A DNA stretch of 64,000 bases, taken from the NCBI GenBank assembly GCA_030220185.1, contig JASPKZ010007551.1, positions 330,001 through 394,000 of the forward strand, given 5' to 3'. This DNA comes from Diploptera punctata. Taxonomy: Eukaryota; Arthropoda; Insecta; Blattodea; Blaberidae. Positions 12,071 to 22,152 of the stretch are shown here, in pieces (within the stretch, counting starts at the first letter, position 1; each line of letters starts with the position of its first letter). Both the position numbers and the translations under genes were made by a program. Below the pieces are notes generated by a model that was not told the DNA's origin, did not search any database, and saw only the letters and a program-made list of their open reading frames with translations.

Positions 12071-12671
12071 ACTTGATAAATGCCTAATAATAATCATCAT
12101 CACAGAATTTATATTTTGACTAATTGCATTAGGGATCGAGAAAATATAACTGCATATTTAAACCATGCTTACAGGAAAGTATGGCATTATTTTAAGTTCA
12201 ATAGAAATTCCACACAAATATTTTATTGGGCGTCCTGGTCTTCTTCCTGTAGGCATATAATTTAATTTCTGGAAAAAATAAAGTACAGATATTTTAAGAA
12301 TAACCTTACATACAGTCTACGCAGGAAAAGGCAACTTTTTTTTTTCTTCCATTCGCTATTGGCTTGTTTATCCAAGAGAAACTTGATTCATCACTCGCCT
12401 TTATGGTGCCACCATGGAAGTGGAGACGGCACTTACTTTTTCTTGAAATCAGCTTTACATCATTGTATGTCTGCTACCTGATACTTTGCCTAGGGACGAC
12501 GATGGAACATTGTCATACTCTAAAGAGAATGTATTATTTATAGATAGATGCGTCATTGCAAATCGTGAACGTTCCTACTAGTGCCACATTCATCTATGGA
12601 TAAATATTTAATTTTGGCAATGTTATTGTACAGACTTATCTTTTTAATTTCATAGTAAATTTATAGCGAAA
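12071..12671. other. No recognisable feature
   Basis: AT-rich; nothing supportable. Confidence 0.45.
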
Positions 12672-12840
12672 AATTTAAGGGAGGAGAAAAGATTACACGT
12701 ATTTGAGGAAAAAAGTTAGGAAAAATGTTGGGTCAATGACAGACGAACAGACATGAATGGAAAAAACTACGTAACAGTGTGCCGCACGACCTTTATGAGA
12801 ATTCAGCTCTAATAAGATTTTTTTAGACTCGTAAACTACT
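12672..12840 (+). pseudogene. LINE-1 internal 3' fragment
   Basis: TTTAAGGGAGGAGAAAAGAT, then ACACGTATTTGAGG and GACAGACGAACAGAC align with the LINE-1 segment encoding LREERRLQVFENKVLGK and RDEQTGEWRR. Degraded, with no open frame. Confidence 0.7.
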
Positions 12841-12855
12841 AAAAGTAAATATCCT

Positions 12856-12966
12856 CAACTCGTATCCAGCTCAGGGTCACCTGTTCTATGATTTTGTTTC
12901 CTATTACTATTTTGGATCTGATTTGATTTTTCCCTTGGAATGCCATTACCTTTGTTTTTTCTACGG
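12856..12966 (-). pseudogene. LINE-2 fragment
   Basis: Minus strand reads KTKVMAFQGKNQIRSKIVI, then GNKIIEQVT. This aligns with KTKTMAFRGRDPVRSKI and the following IEQVS of the LINE-2 copy at 11.37-11.46 kb. It lies back-to-back with the LINE-1 fragment on the left. Confidence 0.75.
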
Positions 12967-13054
12967 ATCTATATTCTTAACAACTAGAATGCATTAACGA
13001 AATTTTGAGGTTCGCAGTTTCAAACCCGACCGAAACTCATATTGCTCGAACAAT

Positions 13055-13262
13055 CATGGCAAAAATCCAGGAACTGGGAGAAATCGAACTGCTACCACAC
13101 CCAGCACAGAACTCTGATATTGCGCTTTCAGAATTGCCATCTGCTTCTAACAATGACCCATTTCTTGGGTGATACTCGTATTTCAAAAACACATTGAAGC
13201 TGTGGTCTCAACGAACGCTTCGCATCAAACACCAGAAAATGGTACCGTCACGAGGTAATAAA
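13055..13262 (+). pseudogene. mariner transposase C-terminal fragment
   Basis: Reads ARTIMAKIQELGEIELLPHP, then AQNSDIALSELPS. This corresponds to the mariner block IQxLGWExLPHPxYSPDLAPSD, which carries the third catalytic acidic position. Here the residue after NS is D, followed by decayed sequence and a stop. KNTLKLW follows as a C-terminal remnant. Degraded and truncated at the 5' side. Confidence 0.6.
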
Positions 13263-13334
13263 CCTTTATGAAATATGACTCAGACCATCATAGAATCTAA
13301 TTGTATCTAATTTAAGAGTTGCTTTATTTCTTAT

Positions 13335-13690
13335 CAAGGAAAAGATCCAAAGAAAACAAGCTCACTTCTTGCAGATGGCGCTCCTGCACACTTCAGTCGT
13401 GTAATAATCACCGGTACTTGAATCCAAGGTTTCCTGGTTCGTGAATAGGCAGAGTTGACCCAAATGCTCACCTGACTTGAACCCTATCGATTTCTACGTG
13501 TGAGGACATTTAAAATCATTGGCGTATGGTCTCCGGTACCTTAGAACGACTCCCATCTGAATCGAATTGTGGCAGAATGTGAGGCAATACTCCTGGAATT
13601 TTGGACAGTTTTCACAGGGTCATGAGACATCAAATTGAGGCCTATATACAAGCAAGAGGTGGATATTTTGAACATCTGTAAAGGCGCGGG
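13335..13690 (+). pseudogene. mariner/IS630-like transposase fragment, second type
   Basis: Starting LLADGAPAHFSR (catalytic D block), it continues in shifting frames with RNRIVAECEAILLEFW-like and IKLRPIYKQEVDI-like blocks. This is the layout DGAPAHFS, WPxRSPDLNPxDFxxWG, then a RxRIxxxCExI helix and a final QARGGHFEHL, seen in a common insect DDE transposase family. The DLNPIDFYV region is recognisable near 13,475-13,500. Multiple stops. It has a different C-terminus from the mariner piece immediately upstream, so these appear to be two elements. Confidence 0.6.
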
Positions 13691-13799
13691 AAGAAAAACG
13701 TTCCTGTGATCATCACGGTTCGGAGGTCATAATTCCAACACATGTTGTAATGAACTGTTTTTATTGTATACTTATGAAGAAAACATACCTGAAATTATG

Positions 13800-14614
13800 C
13801 CACCCTGGATATCCCGATAATGGATATTATGTAATACTTCCTGGCGAGGAAAATCCACTATGGTTAGTTGCGGGGTATGAGCTAGATAATGTCCGGGAGG
13901 AGAAGCCAAGCAATTGACAATTTATTTCTTCAAGTCTTGCCGTATCTGTCATTAAGTAACACACTCAATTTAATCCATCTACCGTGCACCATTTCGAAAC
14001 ATCGCAAATCGCTTCTTTCTTTCTGTTGACTATAAGTATATGTTGCAAAATGCAGAATATAAAAATGTATAGAGTACTTGTATAGTCACAAGTTTATGGT
14101 GTGAATAAACGGTGCTATATAAGACTTCTCAGCCGGGATAAAACGGACCATAACACTATTTTTTTTCTCCGTCGTGTTACAAGTATTCAATATGCAAGCT
14201 ATTTTGGCAATGTTGCGACCAAGATCCTTTTATTTTACAGTCCATTCAAGTTTATGTTACCAAACTGAGCTCAGAATAGGATTGACTAAAGCGTCAATTT
14301 ATTAAATTTAAAAGTATAAACCTAGGATTCTATACTGCATGCACGCTCGCAAAATATTATAGCTTCTATAAAGTTTCGCCATTTTCACTCTTCACATATT
14401 ATAACTTATTTTCAGGTAATCTAACTTGTAAATTGTTAAACACGTACCGCTAATGTGAATCAAATAATATACCGGTTTCGGTTTTTAATATAGGGATAAT
14501 GCTAATGAAGTATCTTGAATCCATCCCAACAAAATACATGGTATTTTTGGGTGAAGAATTTCGAGTAGGCTGTAGATTGCGAAGGAGCAAATAGATAATA
14601 GTTTGTTTAAACAT
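13800..14614. other. No recognisable feature
   Basis: AT-rich; no coding frame or repeat family recognised. Confidence 0.45.
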
Positions 14615-14935
14615 GAAAGCAGAATAACGGCTTGTGAAATGAGATTCATGCGCAGAACAGCGGGTTACACCAGATGGGATCGGAAAAAGAACACAGATAT
14701 CTTAAAAGAATTGAAGACTATGCAAATTTTGGAATATATTAAACAGTACCAACTAAATTGAAAACACCATCTTGAAAGAATGAGTTCAAATCGGATCCCC
14801 AAAGCTGTTGACAATTATATACCAAGAGGACGAAGATCTCTGGGCAGTCCTATGAAACACTGGAGGAAAAAAAATTCTATAGGATCGTAACAGGCCTTGG
14901 CCTAATACTTGGAAGGAAGGAAGAAGAAAACATCT
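14615..14935 (+). pseudogene. LINE 3'-terminal fragment
   Basis: Reads AEMRFMRRTAGYTRWDR-like sequence in shifting frames, then NTDILKELKT, and PRGRRSLGSPMKHWRKK, with TGLGLILGRKEEE-type sequence at the end. This is the usual tail of a LINE-2-related family, close to 30,640-31,095. Stops and frameshifts throughout. Confidence 0.65.
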
Positions 14936-15072
14936 CAAATATCGCGATTCAAGGCTGGGCGTGAAAGAACAAAGTTTGCTCAAAAACCTGTTTGTTTATT
15001 TATTTTTGCATTTTTTTACAGGTTGAGTGAAAATGAGTTTAAATAAATATTATTATTATTATCACCATCTCT

Positions 15073-15500
15073 CTGGCATTATCGAATCAGGAGCTTCATG
15101 ACTGCGCGGAAAACCCTGTTCTTACACCCCCATCTGGAGCAAATATTTTTCAATCATCCCCTACATAATTTACCTCTTTCAAATCATGATTAATGTCATT
15201 TCCTCACCTCATTCTTGGCCTCCCTACTGGGCGCTTTCCCTCTGGTTTCTTACAGAAGTTACCGTGCCCCTCCTGAATATCCGATTCGTACCACACGTTC
15301 TAGTCATCGTAGTCTACGAGATTATACTCATTACAGCTGGTACCCCATAAAAATTGTGTAGCTCATTGTTATGTAGTTTTCAATTCACCTGTCTTTTCGT
15401 CTCTCTTTGGTACAAGAATTTTCCTAAGCACTTTATTCTAAAAGACTTCTATCTTAAAATAAGGTGTACACCATGTTCTGTCTTCATATAACTGGTAACA
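15073..15500 (-). pseudogene. LINE-1 3' end
   Basis: Minus-strand copy of the LINE-1 tail. It runs from the GCCAGAGAG-type 3' terminus at the left through the KPEGKRPVGRP-coding segment (15,220-15,245) to the LREERR region at the right. Heavily diverged. It faces the plus-strand LINE-1 at 15,733 across an (ATT)n tract, forming an inverted pair. Confidence 0.75.
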
Positions 15501-15507
15501 TCGCCGT

Positions 15508-15573
15508 GTTATTATTATTATTATTATTATTACCACCATTATTATTATTATCATTACTATTATTTTATTATCA

Positions 15574-15607
<34 letters not shown>

Positions 15608-15671
15608 CATTATCATTATCATCATTATCATCATTATTATCATTATCATCATTATTACTATCATTATCATT

Positions 15672-15723
<52 letters not shown>

Positions 15724-15725
15724 TA
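15508..15725. repeat. (ATT)n/(ATC)n microsatellite
   Basis: About 215 bp of imperfect ATT interspersed with ATC. It produces spurious His/Tyr- or Ile/Met-rich ORFs on both strands. Confidence 0.95.
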
Positions 15726-15732
15726 TTGTCGG

Positions 15733-17226
15733 TATAAAGCATCAGGTTCAGATGAGATCCCAGCAGAACTGATAAAATCAGGGGGAGAAAAATTGATGGA
15801 CAAGATACTGCGGTTGCTTAGTATGATTTGGGAAAAGGAAGCTCTTCCAGATGAATGGAAGGAATCAATTATCGAACCAATTTATAAGAAAGGAGATAAA
15901 ACTGATTGCAACAACTACAGGGACATCTCATTACTTTCAACTTCGTACAAAATTCTTACAAATATATAAGTAAGCAGACTTACTCCCTATATTGATGACA
16001 TTCTAGGAGATCATCAATGTGCATTTAGAAGAAACAGGTCTACAACAGATAAGATTTTTAGTATAAGACAGATTTTAGAAAATAAATGGGAATATAATGG
16101 TACTGCACATCAACTATATGTAGACTTCAAAAAATCATATGATTCAATTAAGAGGGAGAAGTTATATAATATCCTGCTGAAGTTCGGAATTCCTAAAAAG
16201 TTAGTTAGACTTATACGAATGTGTCTAAATGGCTCAACGAGTAGGGTGCGTGTAGGCAAACAGTTTTCAGACACGTTTGAAATCCAGAATGGGTTGAAGC
16301 AAGGAGATGCACTATCTCCTCTGCCATTTAATTTTGTACTAGAGCATGCCATTAAATCTTTAGAGAATGAGGAAGGCTTACAAGTCAATGGTATTAATAA
16401 GCTGTTAGTTTATGCTGATTATGTAGTATTATTGGCGGATAGCGAGGAGATACTAAAGGCCAACACGCACACACTATTGAGTAACACTAAGAAATTAGGA
16501 CTGGAAGTAAATATCAATAAAACTAAATATATGGTCACACGTAGAAATTCATTATATAATGGAAATGGACAGCTAATGACAGATGAGGGAGATTTTGAGG
16601 AAGTGGCTGAATTCAAATACCTAGGAACAATAATCACAAATAGGAATGAGATGCACAAAGAAATTAAACATAGGCTCAATTCTGGAAATGCGTGCTATTC
16701 TGCATTGCAGAGACTCTTGATGTCCCAACTCCTTTCAAAAAAAACGTTAAACTGAAAATATATAAAACTATTAATCTAACAGTTATATTATATGGTTGCG
16801 AAACATGGACTCTTACTTTAAGGGAGGAAAGGAGATTACAAGTATTTGAGAATAAAGTACTTGGGAAAATTTTTGGACCAAAGAGAGATGAACAGACAGG
16901 TGAATGGAGAAGACTACCTAACAATGAACTACATGGTCTTTATAGGAAGCCAGATATAATAAGAACATATTATCATTATCAGTCTCGTAGACTGCGATGG
17001 GCAGGACATGTTGCACGTATGGGGAATGAAAGACTTGCATGGAAGCTTCTTGTAGGAAAGCCAGAGGGAAAACGCCCAGTTGGTAGACCAAGAATGAGGT
17101 GGGAGAATAACATTAACTATGATTTGAGGGAAGTAGATTATACGGGGAATGATTGGAAAGCATTAGCTCAGAATAGGGATGTATGGAGAGCTTATGTCCG
17201 CGCGTGCCAGTGATTAAGTAAGTAAG
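15733..17226 (+). pseudogene. LINE-1 retrotransposon, 5'-truncated, with catalytic-site mutation
   Basis: The copy begins inside the RT at KASGSDEIPAELIKSGG. It continues with KGDKTDCNNYR, QCAFRRNRSTTD, QLYVDFKKSYDSI and GLKQGDALSP. The active-site motif is VYADYVVLLA where the copy at 60-61.5 kb has VYADDVVLLA, so an essential aspartate is lost. FKYLGTIITNRNEMHKE follows. A frameshift at about 16,740 leads to LYGCETWTL, GPKRDEQTGEW, RRLRWAGHVARMGNE, KPEGKRPVGRPRMRWENNIN and a final WRAYVRACQ. It is flanked by an 11-bp TSD ATTATTGTCGG at 15,722-15,732 and 17,227-17,237, which fixes both ends. The 3' end is a (TAAG)n tail. A stop near 15,967 also breaks the frame. Confidence 0.92.
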
Positions 17227-17634
17227 ATTATTGTCGGCGTGGTGATTTAGTGGTTATGTTCCTTGCCTCCAGTCCCGAGAGTCGCGAATTCAAATCGGTC
17301 GGGGTCAATGGATTTTTTTTTAGGATGGAAAATTCCAACGAACAATTCCTCCGGAAGGGATTCTAGCTGGGGGGCCTGTCTCTGAAGATTTTCAGGCTCG
17401 TAAAATACCTAGGTCCGAAAAAGGAGCGTCCAGCCTAAGCAAATTTACGGACCTTCATAATCCAAGTACCTTAGTTGCTTACTAGATGTCTCATTGGGCT
17501 GATAGGCCCTATGCGAAAAATGTCATTCATGACATCTGTAGGGAAATAATAACTAAAAATGCTTGGTCTTGGAACTCCTAACAAAGGAGACACTGTTGCT
17601 AGACTCAAAGGGCCGTAAACCCATTATTAAACGA
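17227..17634 (+). repeat. SINE-2 copy, near full length
   Basis: Head GTCGGCGTGGTGATTTAGTGG with TTATGTTCCTTGCC and the B-box-like GCGAATTCAAATCGG. The body TCAATGGATTTTTTTTTAGG is followed by TCTGAAGATTTTCAGGCTCG. The 3' part has GATGTCTCATTGGGC and GACATCTGTAGGGAAATAA. The first bases of the head coincide with the TSD of the LINE-1 on its left, so the LINE-1 inserted at the 5' edge of this SINE. Confidence 0.88.
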
Positions 17635-17637
17635 ACT

Positions 17638-17826
17638 AACTAACTCACTGGCACTATCGAACCTGTAGGTTCATGGCCGTACGGACATAATCCTGAGCTA
17701 ATGTTTTCCAATCATCCCCTGTATAATCTACTTCCCTCAAATCATAGTTAATGTTATTCTCCAACCTAATTCTTGGTCTATCAACTGGGTGTTTTCCCTC
17801 TGGTTTTCCTACAGAAGCTTCGCTAA
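17638..17826 (-). pseudogene. LINE-1 3' end
   Basis: Starts at the plus-strand sequence TCACTGGCACTATCGAACC (the complement of the LINE-1 3' terminus). It includes the reverse complement of the DYTGNDW and GKPEGKHPVDRP segments. It ends abruptly at about 17,826, where a plus-strand LINE 5' end begins. Confidence 0.85.
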
Positions 17827-17828
17827 AT

Positions 17829-18197
17829 TGTCCTCCATGGTATCTTTACCTTGTCGCGGTGGAGTGGCTTGCATGCTTAAATGATCCCGAGAGCTATGCC
17901 GGCGGTAGCACTTCTGCCAATAGGATTACGCATGCCGGACTGGTCGAAAGTGATAAGTCAGACGAAAAATGTACCTTGGTTGAAAGAGTGACGATTTTTC
18001 ACTGTAAAAATGCAACCGTCAAGAAATGCGGACATCGGTTCCACTGAGGTAAAATTTTCCGGAGGTCAAATAGACCCCCATTCGGTTCTCCGGGCGGGGA
18101 CTACTTCAGGGAACGCACGCCAAATGCTCAAACATAGGGACGCGTTCCTAGGAACATGGAATGTGAGGACAGTACGTACGTACGTAGAAACCCAATT
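17829..18197 (+). pseudogene. LINE 5' region with start of APE endonuclease
   Basis: A GC-richer block without similarity to SINEs. Near its end it reads KHRDAFLGTWNVRT, matching the TWNVRT(L) opening of APE-type endonucleases of RTE-like LINEs. The frame is then cut off by (ATT)n. The region upstream of this phrase is probably the 5' UTR or an upstream leader of such an element. It cannot be tied by sequence to LINE-1, because the 5' ends of the other copies are missing. Confidence 0.6.
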
Positions 18198-18252
18198 ATT
18201 ATTATTATTATTTATTATATATTATTATTAGTATTAGTTATTATTATTTTAT
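18198..18252. repeat. (ATT)n microsatellite
   Basis: Imperfect ATT tract that truncates the LINE 5' region. Confidence 0.85.
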
Positions 18253-20120
18253 TTCAGATTTGTGATTCTTTTAACTCTAAAGTGTATATAAGTGTTGAAG
18301 GGTGTTAGATAACATGCACGTCTGCTGAATTCACATCACACAGTATGTCATTCTCAAGGGTAAAAGATAATCGCGTCATGCGAAGTGCTTAGGGAAGTCA
18401 TGACCCCAGAATATTAGTACCAATTTGCGTTAATACGCGGAACAGCTTAATATCGTAGCGACCCTAATTCCTCTGAATGCTGGTAGGACAACACAGGTTA
18501 CAAGAGAAGAAAGTGGACAAGTTTCGTCGTATATGCCACAAGCGGCGCTAGTGTAGAACAACTAACGACATCTAAATTTTTTCGATTTTTTCTGGTACTA
18601 ATATGAAATTCAGCGCCGTCTGATGGTAAAATTATGAATTATAATTATACAACACCATCTGGTGAATAATCATGGAACTGAACTTTTATAGGAGTAAATA
18701 ACATTTTAACTTATCTTAAATTATGGAATTATTTGTACCCAGCCTCTCAGACCTAAAGATTTTTTTTTAAATTTTAACAGAGGGAAAGAATGGAAATAAA
18801 TAAAACATGTTAATTTATTTTAGTTTATTAAAATTTAAAAAACCGTGCATTATGAGCTCTTAATAAATATGTATAATTGACCTACCCCCTTATTCTCACA
18901 TACATATACATATTTTACATGATATTTATTAAAGAACCTTAGCCATGTCGTGCATCTGAAATCCATTATAAAGTCACTCATATTTTTTAAATGTTTAGTA
19001 GAAATGGCTGTACACTAACATCACTCTTCCTAACCTAACAAATCTTAGAATTTTATCATTTCTAGTAGGTATATATTTGAAAATAGATTCACATTAAAAA
19101 CGCGAACAAGTTTGAATTTACTTACAAATTAGAGTAAAATAAAATCTAAGTAATGATTTTAACTTTCGATAATATTTAATTTTTACAGTACCGTCTACAT
19201 AGAACGAAAGTATAGCAGTTAAAAATTTAAATTTACAAAATGGCTAATTTCCCATAATACCGAGTGAACAGGCCGTGTGCCTTGCATTTGTTTTATTTAG
19301 TTACGTATTCTGTTACTACGAAATAGCGCTACCATTATAGTTTGCTCATTTTAGTTAATCGAAAACGACCGGAAATTTTTTAGATGTCACTGTACTCAGT
19401 TTTCCCTCCGAGTGCTCTGTGGATTGGACACGGATCCCATATAGGCCTATTAACAGAAATTCAGTACAAAAAAATGTATTTTATCTGGAGACTCCAATCA
19501 GCGCCTGTCTCTTAGCTCTGTGTCACGGTAGCCCTGAATCTAGACATTAACTGAGGGAAAATTAGTTTCCTCCAGTGTCGTGTTATAGAGATATATGACA
19601 TATTAAGAATCCTCAGACATCACACAAGATATGTATTATTTCTTCAGTATTGCAGATTTTCGTAAGTAACCTACGATCACAAAACGATGAAAATAGTTCA
19701 TACACAATTCAAACCTAAGTGGTTATAAATAAAATAAATTGTGTAGATATGTGATGCACAAAGCAAAGAACCCGCATTTGAAAATTAACCGTTTCATCCC
19801 CAGAACTGGCTAGTCTCTGATTTTATCGAGGCTTTCCACATTACTTAGCTAAATGCAGACCGAAAATGTATTTTCTAGTTACAAGTAACCCAGCTTATTT
19901 TCCTTCGATTTGTTTCCTCGTTTTATTAGGCCTACTGATGGTGTTCTCGCTAACTCTTCGTTTAATTTATTCTTAGGACACTTATTAACTTTAACTGTTT
20001 GATTTTTTCTTTCTAAGTAGCCTTAATTTTTCTATTTTACTGAGAATCCATTCTTATTTATATGTGGAGTAATCAGTAATTTATATTTAACGACGCTCAA
20101 AAAGAAATTCAAGTGATCCA
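18253..20120. other. No recognisable feature
   Basis: About 1.9 kb of AT-rich sequence with no open frame above ~60 codons, no recognisable repeat and no clear terminal repeats. This is one of the longest stretches without identifiable TE sequence and could be old intergenic or intronic DNA. Confidence 0.5.
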
Positions 20121-20124
20121 CTAA

Positions 20125-20480
20125 GTTCTAGAGGTAATATGAGGTTAAGGTACCCATCTTTCTAGACAATCGGCGAAAGATTTCAACCCTCCGTGATTCA
20201 AACATCTGGTGCTCATTTCATTTGAGGCTGAGTCGACTCCAGTGTCATGGTGTTGCCAGAAAATTTAGGCCCCTCATTTTATCGCACTCAAACCCTCGAT
20301 TTTCCGGGTTGTAGATTTATGATAAACGGGTTATTAGCGTTGCAATTCGAATCTTGTAGTCGAAGGTCAGATAAATTTTGAACAGAGATACAACTTACTT
20401 CAAGTTTTAAGTTATTTTACGTGTCGTAAATCTACGTTATGGGACTTCGCTACCCTGGAAGAACTCATGCTCAAGATTTG
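20125..20480 (-). repeat. SINE-6 copy joined to another degraded repeat
   Basis: TTTCTAGACAATCGGCG, CATCTGGTGCTCATTTCATT and GAGTCGACTCCAGTGTCATG, then GTGTTGCCAGAAAATTT, correspond to 29,215-29,400 and 50,700-50,860. To the right, from about 20,310, a segment ending GTCGTAAATCTACGTTATG resembles the SINE-like 7,672-7,930. Confidence 0.55.
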
Positions 20481-20934
20481 TATGCTCTTTAAATTGTATC
20501 GAGCTCGGTAGTGTCCACATATGGAGTTTTATTTTTCTCCCACCATAAAATTTGAATATAATTACCTAAACACATTTTATGGTTTTTGCAAGCACATAAT
20601 CAATTCCCTATTAAATTTTAGTCATACAACTTTTCTTTCCCCAAAGGCAAGTATTTGATCTTTCATAAACTGTTTATAGGGACTTTCAATAGAATTATCC
20701 ATGTTATTAAGCTTAATTATTTTTGGCTGTAATAACAAAAAAAGAGCTTAAATTCCTTTTTCTTCTTGATTAGCAGCAGGTAAGGCAGCTTTTGTTTTGA
20801 AATTGGGAATAACGAGAAGAAACATACCTAAAATTAAATGGTGTACAACTTAGAAATGAAGCTGAACAATAGGAAAGAGTTGGAAAGAAATAAAGACATG
20901 TCTATCTACAATAGCGTAAAAGACTAATGTTGGC

Positions 20935-21245
20935 CTTATTCTCTCCTTTGTTAGGAGTTACTAGACAAAGTTAATTTAGTTACGCTTATTTCCCTATCTA
21001 TAGATGTTACGAATGGAATGCTGTCAAAATACCGACCCAAATGAGACATTTAGTAGGCAACTAAGATATTACCAGGATGGTGAAGATTGGTAAATTTTGC
21101 TTAGGGGGCTCTTTATTCAGGCTTAAGCTTAAGGATATTTAGGCCTAATGAGCCTGAAAATCTTCAGACTCTAGACCCACAGCTCAAGGACTTGATCCTT
21201 GGATTTTTCCAAAAAAAAATCGATGACGGCTGGATTTGAACAAAA
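20935..21245 (-). repeat. SINE-2 copy
   Basis: Contains, on the plus strand, TACGCTTATTTCCCTATC, ATGAGACATTTAGTAGGC, TGAGCCTGAAAATCTTCAG and CTTGGATTTTTCC followed by an A-run and ATCGATGACGGCTGGATTTG. This is the full minus-strand body up to a degraded B box. The tRNA-like head itself is replaced by the inverted SINE structure that follows. Confidence 0.8.
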
Positions 21246-21613
21246 ATCCTCACGATGCTGGGAGGGTACCGGACCCATACTGCCGGTTTTCCTTGAGGAA
21301 ATATCTTATCCCAAGGGGACCCGACGCAGGACTTGCATGCCTTTGTTGGTGCCGTGGACTAGTGTTATGTCAGGAACATAACAAGAGGTCCACCGCGACC
21401 GACAAAGGCACGTAGGCCCTGCCCCGAACATAGCGTTGGATCGAGTCCCCATGCGATAAAATATTTTCTCAAGGAATTTCGACCATGATTTTATTTATAA
21501 TTTTCTTTATATTTATACTAATCATAATTGTAGGACACAGAAACTGATTGGTTCCTCTAATACTTGGGCTCGGGGGCCGATACCCTCCCAGCATCGTGAG
21601 GATTTTGGGTGTG
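21246..21613 (+). repeat. SINE-1-related head-to-head inverted pair
   Basis: A minus-strand SINE-1 segment (21,246-21,374) and a plus-strand segment (from 21,376) meet at AGTGTTATGTCAGGAACATAAC. The plus segment has TTGGATCGAGTCCCC (B box) and AAATATTTTCTCAAGG. It continues through CCGATACCCTCCCAGCATCG to 21,613, where it is interrupted by the ORF-bearing insert. The arms are imperfect but extend over about 120 bp. Confidence 0.6.
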
Positions 21614-21662
21614 TATATAACACTTACCTAGCACCAGCGCATCTGAGCAGCTGCTAGCAACA

Positions 21663-21932
21663 TTGAACAGAAAAAGAGAAGAAATACATCCAGAATTCTA
21701 CAGCACCGGGGCAATGGTGGACCGTGCGTGGACAAAAGAAAATTTCGAAATGAGACACGTCATCACTAGGTTGGCAGTCCATGGATTCCACCACCTGATA
21801 TGCTACAACACAAAATTTCATGAAGCAAATATAGACTGTAAATGTACGCTATGCGAAAAATCGTGTTACCGATATCACATTGAGCTATGCACAAAAAGAA
21901 CAAAGACAATGTGTGAATATGCAAATATGTAA
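21663..21932 (+). CDS. Small Cys/His-rich ORF of unknown origin, inside a 362-bp insert
   Basis: 89 residues from an ATG at 21,663. I do not recognise the protein. It has an N-terminal charged part and a central MRHVITRLAVHGFHHLICYN stretch. A Cys/His cluster with spacing C-x-C-x2-C-x3-C-x3-H-x3-C could bind metal. There is no signal peptide or membrane segment. A polyadenylation-like AATAAA lies about 45 bp after the stop (near 21,975). The block 21,623-21,984 is bounded by a 9-bp direct repeat TATATAACA (21,614-21,622 and 21,985-21,993) and interrupts a SINE-1, so it looks like an insertion. It could be a degraded piece of a viral or transposon gene, a retrocopied exon or chance. Coding status is uncertain. 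Confidence 0.35.
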   Translation: MNRKREEIHPEFYSTGAMVDRAWTKENFEMRHVITRLAVHGFHHLICYNTKFHEANIDCKCTLCEKSCYRYHIELCTKRTKTMCEYANM

Positions 21933-21993
21933 ATTTAAAATGTATTCTATTTTAATCCTGGCTATTTGGCTGCAATAAAATTATTATATAACA

Positions 21994-22152
21994 TGTAGCG
22001 GCTCCATGTTGAGAAAACCGTTGGGAGACCCGACATCCTGACTACATTTAACCCTTTTATTGTTGTATTTTCGCCCACCTCTATGATTAACACACGTGAA
22101 TGTGAGGCTAGCAGCCAGTTAATAGGTCAAGGGCCCTCTAGGCCTATCGAGT
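21994..22152 (+). repeat. SINE-1 copy, 3' part (continuation of 21,376-21,613)
   Basis: GTAGCGGCTCCATGTTGAGAAAACC, ACCTCTATGATTAACACACG and GTCAAGGGCCCTCTAGGCC form the normal SINE-1 3' body. It resumes where the left part stopped (...TCGTGAGGATTTTGGGT). Confidence 0.8.
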
